Shown here piece after piece: positions 49,134-59,536 of a stretch of DNA of 64,000 bases. This stretch comes from Marinithermofilum abyssi (lineage in GTDB: Bacteria > Bacillota > Bacilli > Thermoactinomycetales > DSM-45169). A program made the position numbers and the translations under genes. Under the pieces are notes generated by a model. The model had not been told where the DNA came from. It was given only the letters and a program-made list of their open reading frames with translations, and did no database searches. The DNA lies in NCBI RefSeq assembly GCF_014641195.1, contig NZ_BMHQ01000004.1:208735-272734 (forward strand), given 5' to 3'. The number at the start of each line of letters is the position of its first letter. Positions within the stretch are counted from its first letter, which is position 1.

Positions 49134-49961
49134 ATTTCGCTAACACCCAGTCAACCCGTTGTATACATTTTGTCGGATTCCGTCGGAGAAACCGCCGAAT
49201 TTGTGGTTCGCGCCGCCTCCAGCCAGTTTAACGGGGGTCATGTGGATATCCGGCGCGTACCTTATGTGGATGATAAAAAAATCATTACGGAAACGGTCGA
49301 AGCAGCCGCTGATGCCCGTGGAATGATTGCTTTTACCATGGTTGTAAGCGAGTTGCAGGGGTATCTTTTGGCGGAAGCCAAGCGGCTCAATGTACCGGTG
49401 GTGGACATCATGGGTCCAATGCTGGATGGTCTTTCCAGCTTGTACGACCGGCCTCCCAAACGGGAGCCGGGATTAGTCCGGAAGCTGGATGATGAATATT
49501 TCCGCAAGGTGGAAGCCATCGAGTTTGCCGTCAAATATGACGACGGCCGCGATCCCCGCGGGCTGCTCCGCGCAGATATTGTGTTGATCGGGGTTTCCCG
49601 CACCTCGAAAACCCCGTTGTCCATGTATCTGGCCCATAAGCGCCTGAAAGTGGCTAATGTGCCTTTGGTACCGGAAGTGGAACCGGCGGAAGAGCTGTAT
49701 ATGATACCACCTGAAAAATGTATAGGACTGACCATTGATCCCGAGCAATTGAACGGCATACGAAAAGAGCGACTCAAATCGCTGGGACTTACTTCCCGAG
49801 CGAACTATGCCAACATGGAGCGCATTCTGCAAGAGCTGGACTATGCGGAAAAAGTCATGAAACGGGTCGGCTGTCCGATCCTCGATGTATCGAACAAAGC
49901 GGTGGAAGAAACGGCTAACATCATCTTAGATATGTTCCGTAAAGGAGGCAAACCATCGTGA
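49134..49961 (+). CDS. ppsR: Pyruvate, phosphate dikinase regulatory protein, apparent AUU start
   Basis: The protein of about 275 residues is the DUF299 bifunctional kinase and phosphorylase that inactivates and reactivates PPDK-type enzymes by ADP-dependent phosphorylation of a threonine beside the catalytic histidine. The P-loop is [15 protein letters not shown]. Conserved residues VVYI(L)SDSVGETAE extend upstream of the first TTG (49170). The only codon behind a good ribosome-binding site (AGGGAGGG, 7 nt) is ATT 49134, giving [19 protein letters not shown]. The stop overlaps the GTG of ppdK, its likely target. Confidence 0.9.
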   Translation: MSLTPSQPVVYILSDSVGETAEFVVRAASSQFNGGHVDIRRVPYVDDKKIITETVEAAADARGMIAFTMVVSELQGYLLAEAKRLNVPVVDIMGPMLDGLSSLYDRPPKREPGLVRKLDDEYFRKVEAIEFAVKYDDGRDPRGLLRADIVLIGVSRTSKTPLSMYLAHKRLKVANVPLVPEVEPAEELYMIPPEKCIGLTIDPEQLNGIRKERLKSLGLTSRANYANMERILQELDYAEKVMKRVGCPILDVSNKAVEETANIILDMFRKGGKPS

Positions 49962-52600
49962 GCAAAAAGGTCACGCTGTTCCATGAAGGCAGTGCCGATA
50001 TGAAGAGTTTGTTGGGAGGCAAGGGGGCCAACCTGGCGGAGATGACCCGGGTGGGACTGCCGGTCCCCCCCGGCTTCACCATTACGACCCAAGCATGTCT
50101 GGAGTACTATGAACAAGGGCGTCAATTGATTGCAGAACGAAAAGCGGAAATTTTGGAAGCGCTGTCCCGTTTGGAGGAACAAACCGGAAAAACCCTGGGA
50201 AATCCGGAAAATCCGCTGTTGGTTTCGGTGCGTTCCGGTGCGGTGATTTCCATGCCCGGTATGATGGATACCGTTTTGAACCTGGGTCTGAACGACGAAA
50301 CGGTGGAAGGGTTGTCCAAACTTACGGAAAACCCGCGCTTTGCTTATGATTGTTACCGCCGGTTCATTCAAATGTATGGGGACGTCGTGCTGGGAATTCA
50401 ACATTATCGGTTTGAGAGGATCATCGACCAACGGAAAGAAGCAAAAGGGGCGAAGCTGGACACGGAATTGTCTGCGGAAGATTGGCAATGGGTGATCGAG
50501 CGTTTCAAACAATTGATCCGAGAAGAAACCGGAACCGATTTTCCCCAAGATCCTCGGGAGCAGTTGTACGGAGCCGTCGTGGCGGTCTTTGATTCCTGGA
50601 ACAATCAACGAGCCAAGATTTATCGCAAGATCCACAAGATTCCAGACGACCTTGGAACCGCTGTCAATGTACAAATGATGGTTTTCGGCAACATGGGTGA
50701 AGATTCCGGAACCGGTGTTGCATTTACACGGAATCCTTCCACCGGAGAAAAGGAACTGTACGGGGAGTATCTGATCAATGCCCAGGGGGAGGATGTGGTG
50801 GCGGGGATTCGCACCCCGGAGCCTATAGCCGCCCTGGCCGAACGTATGCCGGAGATTTTTGAACAGTTCCAGGAGATTTGCGGCAAGCTGGAAGCCCATT
50901 ACCGAGATATGCAAGATGTTGAGTTTACGGTAGAGCGGGGCAATCTTTATATCCTGCAAACCCGTTCCGGAAAACGAACGGCTCATGCTGCGGTAAAGAT
51001 CGCGGTCGATTTGGCGATGGAGGGGTTGATCGACCAAAAGGAAGCGTTGAAGCGGGTGGATCCGAATCAATTGGATCAGATTTTGCACCGTCGGATCGAT
51101 CCTGAAGCTAAGTTGGAGATTTTGACCAAAGGGCTCCCGGCATCCCCTGGTGCCGCATCCGGGTTGATTGTCTTTGATGCGGATAAAGCGGAACGATGGG
51201 CCAATGAAGGGAGACCGGTTATTCTGGTTCGTCCCGAAACAACCCCGGAGGATATCCATGGGATTGTCGCTGCACAAGGGGTGCTGACCAACCGCGGGGG
51301 GATGACCAGTCATGCGGCGGTAGTAGCCCGGGGAATGGGTAAGCCGTGTATCTGCGGGTGCGAAAAGGCCAAGATCGATCTCCGGAAGAAGGAAATGAAA
51401 GTTGGCGATACGGTAGTGCGGGAAGGCGAGCGGCTATCTATCGATGGAGGCACCGGTCAAGTGATCCAAGGAGAAGTGCCGCTGATCGATCCTGAGCTCT
51501 CCGCGGAGTTCCAGCAGCTTTTGACTTGGGCGGATGAAGTGCGCCGGTTGAAAGTGCGGACCAATGCCGATAATCCGCATGATACCGCCAAAGCCAGGGA
51601 ATTCGGTGCGGAAGGTGTCGGCTTATGCCGAACAGAGCATATGTTCATGGAAGCGGATCGGGTTCCTTTGGTACGGGAGATGATTTTGGCAGAAAGCTTT
51701 GAGGAGCGGCAATCGGCTTTGGCCAACCTTCTTCCTTTGCAAAAGGAAGATTTCAAAGGTATTTTCCGTGCGATGGAAGGACTACCGGTTACCATTCGCC
51801 TGCTGGATCCGCCCCTGCATGAGTTTTTGCCGAATCTGGAAGAGCTGATCGCCGAAGTAACCAAGTTGTCGGTGACACAAAGTGGCAGCCGGGAGTTGCT
51901 GCAAAAAGAAAATGTGCTTCGGAAAGTGCGGTCGCTGCATGAGTTCAACCCGATGTTGGGTCACAGGGGCTGCCGTTTGGGACTCATCTATCCCGAGATT
52001 TACGCCATGCAGGTCGAAGCGATCTTCCGCGCGGCTACGGAAACGATGGAAGAGGGGATCACCGTCTGTCCGGAAATCATGATCCCGTTGGTGGGACACG
52101 TGAATGAACTGCGTGAAATGCGAAAACTGGTTAACGAAGTGGCTGACCGGGTAGAGGCCGAAACCGGTCAACCGGTTCCCTATACGGTGGGAACGATGAT
52201 CGAAGTGCCCCGTGCTGCCCTGACAGCGAATGAGATCGCAAAGGAAGCGGACTTCTTCTCTTTCGGCACCAACGATTTGACCCAGACCACTTTCGGGTAC
52301 AGCCGGGACGATGCCGAAGGGAAGTTCCTGCATCAATACATCGACCAGAAGATTTTGCCCGAGAATCCTTTTATCTCTTTGGATACGGAAGGCGTGGGCC
52401 AACTGGTGGCGATGGGAGTAGAGAAAGGCCGCCAAACCAAACCGGCGCTCAAAACCGGAATTTGCGGAGAGCACGGCGGGGAAAAGAGCTCGATCCGCTT
52501 CTGCCATCAGGCGGGTCTCGACTACGTGAGCTGTTCACCTTTTCGGGTTCCCCTCGCCCGTCTGGCCGCAGCTCAGGCAGCGCTTCAAGATGAAAAATAG
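49958..52600 (+). CDS. ppdK: Pyruvate, phosphate dikinase
   Basis: The 880-residue enzyme interconverts pyruvate, ATP and phosphate with PEP, AMP and pyrophosphate. It has the N-terminal ATP-grasp region ([20 protein letters not shown]), the swivelling phosphohistidine domain with [17 protein letters not shown] (catalytic His452; the preceding Thr450 is the expected PpsR target) and the C-terminal PEP-binding barrel. The GTG overlaps the ppsR stop by 4 nt, so enzyme and regulator are made together. With ccpN upstream, the operon links carbon regulation to PEP synthesis. In B. subtilis ppsR is here but ppdK is absent. Confidence 0.97.
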   Translation: MSKKVTLFHEGSADMKSLLGGKGANLAEMTRVGLPVPPGFTITTQACLEYYEQGRQLIAERKAEILEALSRLEEQTGKTLGNPENPLLVSVRSGAVISMPGMMDTVLNLGLNDETVEGLSKLTENPRFAYDCYRRFIQMYGDVVLGIQHYRFERIIDQRKEAKGAKLDTELSAEDWQWVIERFKQLIREETGTDFPQDPREQLYGAVVAVFDSWNNQRAKIYRKIHKIPDDLGTAVNVQMMVFGNMGEDSGTGVAFTRNPSTGEKELYGEYLINAQGEDVVAGIRTPEPIAALAERMPEIFEQFQEICGKLEAHYRDMQDVEFTVERGNLYILQTRSGKRTAHAAVKIAVDLAMEGLIDQKEALKRVDPNQLDQILHRRIDPEAKLEILTKGLPASPGAASGLIVFDADKAERWANEGRPVILVRPETTPEDIHGIVAAQGVLTNRGGMTSHAAVVARGMGKPCICGCEKAKIDLRKKEMKVGDTVVREGERLSIDGGTGQVIQGEVPLIDPELSAEFQQLLTWADEVRRLKVRTNADNPHDTAKAREFGAEGVGLCRTEHMFMEADRVPLVREMILAESFEERQSALANLLPLQKEDFKGIFRAMEGLPVTIRLLDPPLHEFLPNLEELIAEVTKLSVTQSGSRELLQKENVLRKVRSLHEFNPMLGHRGCRLGLIYPEIYAMQVEAIFRAATETMEEGITVCPEIMIPLVGHVNELREMRKLVNEVADRVEAETGQPVPYTVGTMIEVPRAALTANEIAKEADFFSFGTNDLTQTTFGYSRDDAEGKFLHQYIDQKILPENPFISLDTEGVGQLVAMGVEKGRQTKPALKTGICGEHGGEKSSIRFCHQAGLDYVSCSPFRVPLARLAAAQAALQDEK

Positions 52601-52610
52601 TAAAAACGAC

Positions 52611-52643
52611 AAACCTTCTTCCCATGGGAAGAAGGTTTTTTTC
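52611..52643 (+). terminator. Terminator of ccpN-ppsR-ppdK
   Basis: A 12-bp perfect stem (52612-52623 with 52626-52637) and seven T residues. Confidence 0.85.
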
Positions 52644-52732
52644 GGGGAGGAAGAGGGGGGATTGTGATGCTGTCGAGACAGAAAAAAATGATATTGTCAA
52701 GATCCATGGAGGATTATTTTCTTTGATTGGCG

Positions 52733-52738
52733 TATAAT
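52733..52738 (+). promoter_or_regulatory. Possible vegetative -10 element upstream of dnaG
   Basis: TATAAT at 52733-52738 stands in an AT-rich stretch with no good -35 at 17 nt. It may belong to a housekeeping promoter of dnaG-sigA with a long leader. The rest of 52644-52998 has no gene. Confidence 0.35.
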
Positions 52739-52894
52739 AGTAGTAATTGAAAAGTGCTGCTGCATAAAATCCAGTGAGCATAAAAGGTGGAAGGATCGTA
52801 CTGGTTATTGTAGAATTAAAGGATATGCAGGCGGTCCATTTTTTGTTTGAAAAGGGGAGGAAAGATTTACTAAGAAAATTCTTGACGGGAACTT

Positions 52895-52921
52895 GAAGGA
52901 TTTTGACGAATCTTGGCGAAT
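52895..52921 (+). promoter_or_regulatory. Sigma-H type promoter of dnaG-sigA
   Basis: GAAGGATTT (52895-52903), an 11-nt spacer and GGCGAAT (52915-52921) match the sigma-H consensus RNAGGAWWW / RNNGAAT at every defined position. In B. subtilis the sigA operon also has a sigma-H promoter, which supports the call. Confidence 0.7.
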
Positions 52922-52998
52922 AGGTACATGTTGAACAGGGGAGATCACAATTCAGGATGTCGGGAATGGCAGAACACAGTTCGAAAGGCGGTGATTTC

Positions 52999-54834
52999 AT
53001 GGGGAAATATATTCCCGACGAAGTCATCGACCGCGTACGGGAGCATTACGATATCGTCGATGTTGTCGGTCAGACGGTTCAGCTGAAAAAAAGTGGACGA
53101 AACTTTTTCGGGCTGTGTCCGTTTCATTCTGAGAAGACCCCGTCTTTCTCCGTTTCTCCCGAGAAGCAAATCTATTATTGTTTTGGTTGCGGCGCCGGAG
53201 GCAACGTCATCAAATTCGTGATGGAGACCGAACAGCTTTCCTTTGTGGAAGCTGTCGTCTATTTGGCGGAAGAAGCGGGAATCCCCATTCCTACCGCCGA
53301 GCATCCGGCCAACTCGGCTGAAGAGGACCGCCGGCGACAGCTGCTCAAAGTGTTGGATATGGCCGCCAAGCTCTATCACCACCTATTGCTCCAGCATGAA
53401 CATGGGGAGGAAGCCCGCCGGTATTTGTTGCAACGAGGGTTGACGATGGAGACGATCCGGGAATTTCAACTGGGATATGCACCGGATTCTTATCAGTTTC
53501 TCCTACCTTTTATGAGACGGCGAGGTTTTGATGAAACATTGCTGGTGGAAGCGGGACTGGCCGCTGAAAAAGAGACGGCTGCCGGACGAAATCGCGTCTA
53601 TGACCGTTTTCGGGGGCGGGTGATGTTTCCCATCCACGATACACAAGGCAACGTCGTTGGATTTGGCGGGCGTATTCTTGGTGACGGACGTCCCAAGTAT
53701 CTCAACAGCCCGGAAACCTCCCTGTTTCATAAAGGACGACATTTATTCAATTTGCACCGAGCCAGGAAATCCATGCGTAAAGAGCAACAAGCCCTGTTGT
53801 TTGAAGGCTACATGGATGTGATCGCCGCATGGCAGGCGGGGATCCGTTCCGGCATTGCTTCTTTGGGTACTTCCCTGACGGAAGAGCAGGCCCGGGTAAT
53901 TCGGCGTAACGCGGAAACCGCCGTTATCTGCTATGATTCCGATGCCGCAGGGCAAACGGCTGCCGAACGGGGGCTGGACGTTTTGAAGGACCAGGGCTGT
54001 ATCGTCAAAGTGGCTCAGATGCCCGCAGGTCTCGATCCGGATGATTATATCCGGAAATATGGAGCCGACGCTTTCCGTGGGGATGTGATCGCTCAGGCAT
54101 TGCCGTATACCGCTTTCAAATTGGAGGCGTTAAAAAAGGGAATCAATCTGCAAGATGAGCCGCAGCGGATGAAATATCTGACCAAAGCGCTGGATGTCAT
54201 TGCCGATTTGCCTCTCGCCATTGAAAGGGACCATTATCTCCGGCGGCTCTCGGAGGAGTTTCACGTATCTCTGGATGCCTTGAAACAGGAACAGCGAGTG
54301 ATCGCGTCGAAGAAGAAGAGGGAAGGCAAGGGGGATAAAGGAGCCCGCGAGTGGAATAATGGATATGACGGAGGCAAACACATGGTCGCTTCAGGCCGGA
54401 AGCTTTCCGCACATGAAGAAGCGGAAAAACGCCTGTTGATCATGATGATGCACGACAAACAGATTGCGGAACGGGTTCGGGAATCCGTCGGAGCCGAGTT
54501 CAACGTGGAAGAGAACGCCGCTGTCGCCGCTTATCTGTATGCTTACTACGCAGAGGGACACCCTGCAAATCCCGGCCGCTTTATCCACTATGTTCGGGAT
54601 GACCGGCTGGTGGAACGGATCAGTGGTTGGATCATGCAGGATATTCCCGAAAACATCCTGGAAGAAGAAGTGGCGGACTATATCCGGCACATACGCACTT
54701 ATCCCCTTTATAAAGAGATTGAAGCGAAAGAAGAAGAAGTAAAGCAGGCAGAGCGTGCTGGCGACATCGCCAAAGCCGCCCGGTTGGGGATTGAACTAAT
54801 CCAGCTTCGGGAAAAAGTACGGAAAAAGGCTTAA
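52999..54834 (+). CDS. dnaG: DNA primase
   Basis: The 611-residue enzyme makes RNA primers at the replication fork. It has the N-terminal zinc-binding domain (LCPFHSEKTPSF, then YYCFGCGAGGN), the TOPRIM domain (VLLFEGYMDVIAAWQ-like ALLFEGYMDV and ICYDSDAAGQ) and a C-terminal helicase-interaction domain. ATG 52999 has AAAGGCGGTGA upstream; a longer frame to 52957 is less likely. sigA follows after 30 nt. Confidence 0.96.
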   Translation: MGKYIPDEVIDRVREHYDIVDVVGQTVQLKKSGRNFFGLCPFHSEKTPSFSVSPEKQIYYCFGCGAGGNVIKFVMETEQLSFVEAVVYLAEEAGIPIPTAEHPANSAEEDRRRQLLKVLDMAAKLYHHLLLQHEHGEEARRYLLQRGLTMETIREFQLGYAPDSYQFLLPFMRRRGFDETLLVEAGLAAEKETAAGRNRVYDRFRGRVMFPIHDTQGNVVGFGGRILGDGRPKYLNSPETSLFHKGRHLFNLHRARKSMRKEQQALLFEGYMDVIAAWQAGIRSGIASLGTSLTEEQARVIRRNAETAVICYDSDAAGQTAAERGLDVLKDQGCIVKVAQMPAGLDPDDYIRKYGADAFRGDVIAQALPYTAFKLEALKKGINLQDEPQRMKYLTKALDVIADLPLAIERDHYLRRLSEEFHVSLDALKQEQRVIASKKKREGKGDKGAREWNNGYDGGKHMVASGRKLSAHEEAEKRLLIMMMHDKQIAERVRESVGAEFNVEENAAVAAYLYAYYAEGHPANPGRFIHYVRDDRLVERISGWIMQDIPENILEEEVADYIRHIRTYPLYKEIEAKEEEVKQAERAGDIAKAARLGIELIQLREKVRKKA

Positions 54835-54864
54835 AGCGATGAGTCAGGGAAGGAGGGAACCACG

Positions 54865-55989
54865 TTGGCAAACGAGCAAAATGTGAACGTCGATATGGAT
54901 CAAGACCTCACATTGGAACAAGTAAAAGAACAACTTACAGACCTCGGAAAAAAACGGGGTGTGCTTACCTATAAAGAAATCATGGAAAAGATGTCGTCTT
55001 TTGATCAAGATCCGCAACAAGTGGATGAGTTCTTTGAATCCCTCAATGAACAAGGTGTAGAAGTGATCAATGAGGACGATGACAATCTGGTCTTTTCCCA
55101 GGACGATGAAGAAGAAAGTGATGCCTTGCTTGAAGACGATCTCAGCGTTCCGCCGGGTGTCAAAATCAATGATCCGGTTCGAATGTACCTGAAAGAGATT
55201 GGCCGGGTCCCCCTGTTGTCCGCTGAAGAAGAAGTGGAATTGGCCAAGCGGATCGAAGAGGGGGACGAAGAAGCAAAACGCCGTCTAGCGGAAGCCAACC
55301 TGCGTTTGGTGGTCAGTATCGCCAAACGGTACGTGGGACGCGGCATGTTGTTCCTCGATTTGATTCAGGAAGGAAACATGGGCTTAATCAAAGCCGTTGA
55401 GAAGTTTGATTACCGAAAAGGCTATAAGTTCAGCACCTATGCCACTTGGTGGATCCGTCAAGCCATTACCAGAGCGATTGCGGATCAGGCACGGACCATT
55501 CGGATTCCTGTGCACATGGTAGAGACGATCAACAAACTGATCCGGGTGTCCCGCCAGCTGCTGCAGGAATTGGGTCGTGAACCCACGCCGGAGGAGATTG
55601 CGGAAGAAATGAATCTCAGCCCGGAAAAAGTGCGGGAGATTATGAAAATCGCTCAGGAACCGGTTTCTCTGGAAACTCCGATCGGTGAAGAGGACGATTC
55701 CCATTTGGGAGACTTCATTCCCGACGATGATGCCCAGGCTCCGGCGGATGCTGCAGCTTACGAGTTGTTGAAAGAGCAGCTGAAAGATGTGCTCGATACC
55801 TTGTCTGAACGGGAAGAGAACGTCCTGCGTCTCCGCTTTGGCCTGGATGACGGACGGACACGCACCTTGGAAGAGGTAGGCAAAGTGTTTGGAGTAACCC
55901 GGGAGCGGATTCGTCAGATTGAAGCCAAGGCACTTCGCAAACTGCGCCATCCAAGCCGTAGCAAACGGTTGAAAGACTTTCTCGAATAA
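54865..55989 (+). CDS. sigA: RNA polymerase sigma factor SigA (RpoD)
   Basis: The 374-residue primary sigma factor has region 1.1, region 1.2 with [20 protein letters not shown], region 2 ([19 protein letters not shown] and [19 protein letters not shown]), region 3 and region 4.2 ([20 protein letters not shown]). It directs transcription of housekeeping genes. TTG 54865 has AAGGAGGG upstream. With dnaG it forms the conserved macromolecular-synthesis unit; rpsU, which belongs to it in E. coli, is elsewhere here. Confidence 0.97.
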   Translation: MANEQNVNVDMDQDLTLEQVKEQLTDLGKKRGVLTYKEIMEKMSSFDQDPQQVDEFFESLNEQGVEVINEDDDNLVFSQDDEEESDALLEDDLSVPPGVKINDPVRMYLKEIGRVPLLSAEEEVELAKRIEEGDEEAKRRLAEANLRLVVSIAKRYVGRGMLFLDLIQEGNMGLIKAVEKFDYRKGYKFSTYATWWIRQAITRAIADQARTIRIPVHMVETINKLIRVSRQLLQELGREPTPEEIAEEMNLSPEKVREIMKIAQEPVSLETPIGEEDDSHLGDFIPDDDAQAPADAAAYELLKEQLKDVLDTLSEREENVLRLRFGLDDGRTRTLEEVGKVFGVTRERIRQIEAKALRKLRHPSRSKRLKDFLE

Positions 55990-56003
55990 CGGTTTTGATT
56001 GAC

Positions 56004-56032
56004 TGTGCACCCCGCCAGGGGTGCGTTTTTTG
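56004..56032 (+). terminator. Terminator of dnaG-sigA
   Basis: A 7-bp stem GCACCCC/GGGGTGC (56007-56013 with 56018-56024) and six T residues. Confidence 0.85.
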
Positions 56033-56130
56033 TTTGCTATTCTGGTTCAATTTTATCCCTTTTCCGAACACAATGCAAATCTGAAGAAAGCGCTTCACGA
56101 AAGAAAAATAGCCATCATTCTAAAAATTCT

Positions 56131-56160
56131 TGAAGGTATATCGTTCATCCGCCTATAATA
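56131..56160 (+). promoter_or_regulatory. Sigma-A type promoter of the acyl-CoA dehydrogenase gene
   Basis: TTGAAG (56131-56136), an 18-nt spacer and TATAAT (56155-56160), about 45 nt before the start codon. A FadR-like operator is not evident. Confidence 0.75.
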
Positions 56161-56204
56161 GGTATGGAAGCGCTATCAATATAGACAGATAGGGGTGGAT
56201 GGAG

Positions 56205-57347
56205 ATGAATTTTGATCTCACAGAAGAACAGAAAATGGTGCGCAAATTGATGCGAGATTTTGCTGAAGGGGAAGTGGCTCCGGAAGCGGATGAGCGGGAT
56301 CGCAGCAAAACATTTCCCCGAGAGATTTTTCAACAAATGGCGAAACTCAACCTGATGGGGTTGCCTTTCCCGGAGGAATATGGAGGCGGCGGAGGCGACA
56401 CCATCAGCTTTGCCATCGCTGTTGAAGAGTTGAGCCGGGTATGCGCTTCCACAGGGATTACGTACTCGGCACATATTTCTTTAGGCTGTGCTCCCATCTA
56501 TCTGTTTGGTACCGAAGAACAGAGAAAGAAGTACCTGACGCCGTTGTGCCGGGGTGAGAGCATGGGAGCTTTCGGGTTGACAGAACCCAATGCGGGCTCG
56601 GATGCAGGGGGAACCAAGACACAAGCCCGAAAGGAAGGGAAAGACTGGGTAATTTCCGGGTCTAAGTCCTTTATCACCAATGCCAGTTATGCCAAATTCC
56701 TCGCGCTGACGGCAGTCACTGGCCAAGACGACAACGGCAAGAAAGAGATCTCGGCCTTTATCGTCCCCACAGATGCCGAAGGGTTCCAGGTTATCGACAA
56801 TTACGTGAAAATGGGCCTTCACAGTTCCAACACCACGGAATTGGTGCTGGATCAGGTGCGTGTGCCGGAGGAAAATCTGTTGGGACAAATCGGGCGAGGC
56901 TTTCAGCAATTTCTCGTCACCTTGGACGGCGGTCGGATCGGCATAGGAGCGATGGCGGTGGGAATTGCCCAGGGGGCTTTTGAGGCTGCGCTCCGTTATG
57001 CCAATGAACGTGTTCAATTCGGCCGATCCATCTCGAAGTTCCAGGTCATTCAGCATAAATTGGCAGATATGGCGATGAACATCGAGCTGGCCCGCAATAT
57101 GGTCTACAAGGCCGCCTGGCTGAAGGATCAAGGGCGCCCATTTACCAAGGAAGCTTCCATGTGTAAACTGTTCGCCTCGGAAACGGCGATGCGCGTCTGT
57201 GATCAAGCCGTACAAATTCACGGCGGCTATGGATACATGCATGATTATAAAGTGGAGCGTTTCTTCCGGGATGCCAAACTGACGGAAATCGGGGAAGGCA
57301 CTTCGGAAATCCAACGCAATATTATTGCCCGGGAAATCGGCTGCTAA
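56205..57347 (+). CDS. Acyl-CoA dehydrogenase (short/medium chain type)
   Basis: The 380-residue flavoenzyme makes the alpha-beta double bond in acyl-CoA degradation. It shows the family signatures [13 protein letters not shown] (FAD and substrate contacts), [10 protein letters not shown] and the C-terminal [10 protein letters not shown]. The catalytic base is likely the glutamate in [15 protein letters not shown]. Length fits butyryl-CoA dehydrogenase-like enzymes. ATG 56205 leaves AGGGGTGG about 8 nt upstream. An acyl-CoA synthetase follows, which points to fatty- or branched-acid use. The exact substrate is not known. Confidence 0.92.
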   Translation: MNFDLTEEQKMVRKLMRDFAEGEVAPEADERDRSKTFPREIFQQMAKLNLMGLPFPEEYGGGGGDTISFAIAVEELSRVCASTGITYSAHISLGCAPIYLFGTEEQRKKYLTPLCRGESMGAFGLTEPNAGSDAGGTKTQARKEGKDWVISGSKSFITNASYAKFLALTAVTGQDDNGKKEISAFIVPTDAEGFQVIDNYVKMGLHSSNTTELVLDQVRVPEENLLGQIGRGFQQFLVTLDGGRIGIGAMAVGIAQGAFEAALRYANERVQFGRSISKFQVIQHKLADMAMNIELARNMVYKAAWLKDQGRPFTKEASMCKLFASETAMRVCDQAVQIHGGYGYMHDYKVERFFRDAKLTEIGEGTSEIQRNIIAREIGC

Positions 57348-57373
57348 GAAAAAGGGTGGAAGTGTTTATGGAA

Positions 57374-57403
57374 AGCGACATCTTCGGATGGTTCGCTCTT
57401 TTT
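57374..57403 (+). terminator. Terminator after the acyl-CoA dehydrogenase gene
   Basis: A stem of AGCGACATC with GATG-GT-TCGCT around a TTCG loop (57374-57397, two bulged bases) and a T-rich tail. Confidence 0.65.
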
Positions 57404-57475
57404 TCCTCCTATTTATCCGAAAATTTCAATTTTAGGAAAAGATCCAAATGAATAATTTGACAGGGGGGAGTTTCG

Positions 57476-59137
57476 ATGGCTGATTTGCTCAACATGACAG
57501 TAGGGGCCTTGTTGGATCGCATAACGGATCAAGTGGGGGAGAACGACGGGGTTGTCTACCCGGAATTGGATCTTCGCTGGTCTTACCGGGAGTTTCGGGA
57601 TCGTTGCAATCAAGCGGCCAAAGGGTTGATGAAGCTGGGCATCCAAAAAGGAGACCATTTGGCCATTTGGGCGACCAATGTTCCGGAATGGCTGATTACG
57701 CAGTTTGCCACAGGAAAAATGGGAGCCGTCATGATCACGGTCAACACCAACTACCAAGCCAGCGAGCTGGAGTATTTACTCCGGCAATCGGATGCTGAAA
57801 CCCTGATTTTGATGGAAGGGTTCCGCGGGGTGAGTTATGTGGAGATACTATACAAGATCTGTCCCGAACTCCGAGCAGCGGAGCCTGGAAAGATACAGTC
57901 CGCCCGTTTGCCCCGCTTAAAAAACGTGATCTACCTGGGAAAGGAGAAGCTGCCGGGGATGTTCACCTGGGAAGAAGTTATGGCTATGGGAAAAGACGTA
58001 TCCGATGAGGAGTTGGCGGAACGTCAGCGGTCTCTCCATCCCGACGATGTGATCAACATGCAGTATACTTCCGGAACGACGGGCTTTCCCAAAGGCGTGA
58101 TGCTCACCCACAACAACATTGTCAACAATGCCCGCAACATTGCTGAATGTATGAAACTGACCCCGAACGACCGCATGTGTATACCTGTGCCCTTTTTCCA
58201 TTGTTTCGGCTGTGTACTGGGCACGTTGGCTTGTGTCAATACCGGTACAACGATGGTTCCGATCCTTGTTTTTGATCCATTAACCGTGCTGAAAAGCGTG
58301 GAAGCGGAGCGTTGTACCGCGTTGCACGGCGTTCCGACGATGTTTATCGCCGAGTTGAATCATCCGGAGTTTGACCGGTTTGACTTGTCCACCCTCCGGA
58401 CCGGAATCATGGCCGGATCCCCTTGCCCGATGGAAGTGATGAAGCGGGTCATGGAAAAGATGGGTGCCGCTGAAATCACCATTGCTTACGGGCAGACGGA
58501 ATCTTCGCCAGTGATTTCTCAAACCCGCACCAACGATTCCATCGAGCGGAAAGTATCTACCGTCGGCAAAGCGCTTCCCCATGTGGAGGTAAAGATTATC
58601 GACCCCGACACCGGTGAAACCCTCCCGCCAGGCAAGCAAGGAGAGCTTTGCACCCGGGGGTATCTGGTCATGAAAGGATACTATAACATGCTGGAAGCCA
58701 CCGAAAAGGCTATCGACAGCGAGGGTTGGCTCCATACCGGTGATTTGGCGGTGATGGATGAAGAGGGGTATTTTAAGATTACTGGCCGCCTGAAAGATAT
58801 GATCATTCGCGGCGGTGAAAACATCTATCCCCGAGAGATCGAAGAGTTTCTCTATTCGCATCCCGACATTCTCGATGTTCAGGTGGTCGGCGTACCCGAC
58901 GAAAAATACGGGGAACAGGTGATGGCTTTCATCCGGTTGAAGGAAGGGAAATCTATGACATTGGAGGAGCTGCGGGAATACTGTGACGGCAAAATCGCCC
59001 GATACAAGATTCCCCGGTATATGCAAGTGGTTGACCAATATCCTATGACGGCCAGCGGCAAGATACAGAAATTCCGGCTCCGGGAGATGGCGGTGAAGGA
59101 ATTGGAATTGGGTTCGACGAAGACGGGGAGTGTATGA
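57476..59137 (+). CDS. AMP-binding acyl-CoA synthetase (FadD/YngI-like)
   Basis: The 553-residue ANL-superfamily enzyme activates a carboxylic acid with ATP and CoA. It has the P-loop YTSGTTGFPKGVML (about residues 195-208), GQTESSP, the GWLHTGDLA motif, GRLKDMIIRGGENIYPREIE and the C-terminal catalytic lysine in TASGKIQKF. Fatty acids of medium or long chain are the usual substrates of this subgroup. The start has GGGGGGAG upstream. It pairs with the acyl-CoA dehydrogenase, though a terminator stands between them. Confidence 0.9.
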   Translation: MADLLNMTVGALLDRITDQVGENDGVVYPELDLRWSYREFRDRCNQAAKGLMKLGIQKGDHLAIWATNVPEWLITQFATGKMGAVMITVNTNYQASELEYLLRQSDAETLILMEGFRGVSYVEILYKICPELRAAEPGKIQSARLPRLKNVIYLGKEKLPGMFTWEEVMAMGKDVSDEELAERQRSLHPDDVINMQYTSGTTGFPKGVMLTHNNIVNNARNIAECMKLTPNDRMCIPVPFFHCFGCVLGTLACVNTGTTMVPILVFDPLTVLKSVEAERCTALHGVPTMFIAELNHPEFDRFDLSTLRTGIMAGSPCPMEVMKRVMEKMGAAEITIAYGQTESSPVISQTRTNDSIERKVSTVGKALPHVEVKIIDPDTGETLPPGKQGELCTRGYLVMKGYYNMLEATEKAIDSEGWLHTGDLAVMDEEGYFKITGRLKDMIIRGGENIYPREIEEFLYSHPDILDVQVVGVPDEKYGEQVMAFIRLKEGKSMTLEELREYCDGKIARYKIPRYMQVVDQYPMTASGKIQKFRLREMAVKELELGSTKTGSV

Positions 59138-59248
59138 GATTATCGTCTCGAAAGTGCATCACTTCTTATGTCGGGGAGTAGTAGGACTTGCCGTCGGAAT
59201 CAAGAGATTTTGTCCAATCAGTCGATCCAATGGATCGGCTTTTTTTTG
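59138..59248 (+). terminator. Terminator after the acyl-CoA synthetase gene, with a possible repeat remnant
   Basis: A 6-bp stem CGATCC/GGATCG (59223-59228 with 59232-59237) and eight T residues from 59240. The upstream TTTTGTCCAATCAG (59207-59220) resembles the 3' end of the dispersed repeats, but the match is short and may be chance. Confidence 0.6.
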
Positions 59249-59261
59249 AAAAGGAATGTTC

Positions 59262-59411
59262 ATGTGTTCCATTTACGAACGTATCGGTCAGGATTTTGCC
59301 TACAGTCCTTGGGCAGATGGAGAAATCACCCGTCGTTTGCGAAGCTTCTTGCAAGTAGAAGATGGGACCCGCGTACTGGATATTATCGCTTGCGGAACGG
59401 GGCCGCATTGA
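59262..59411 (+). pseudogene. N-terminal remnant of a class I SAM-dependent methyltransferase
   Basis: A 49-codon frame with AAAGGAAT upstream encodes MCSIYERIGQDFAYSPWADG..., ending RVLDIIACGTGPH and a stop. This is the usual start of a small SAM methyltransferase (SIYERIG..., then VLDIGCGTG) cut off at motif I, and the motif itself is altered (IIACGTG). The rest of the gene is missing. What follows to 59536 is non-coding, with a possible hppD promoter (TTGCAT at 59473, TAATCT near 59497). Confidence 0.6.
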
Positions 59412-59536
59412 TGAAGTGATCCGTCCATAAGCTTTTTACCCGGTAAAAGCACCAACGCGCTCCCGCATATGCTTGCATAGAGGTTCTTCTCCTCTGTAAT
59501 CTGAAGGTGAAGAATTTTCAGGCGGGAGGGTTTCAG

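Noticed and set aside
49841-51313. 490-codon minus-strand frame
   Set aside because: Antisense to ppdK. The long frame follows from codon bias on the coding strand.
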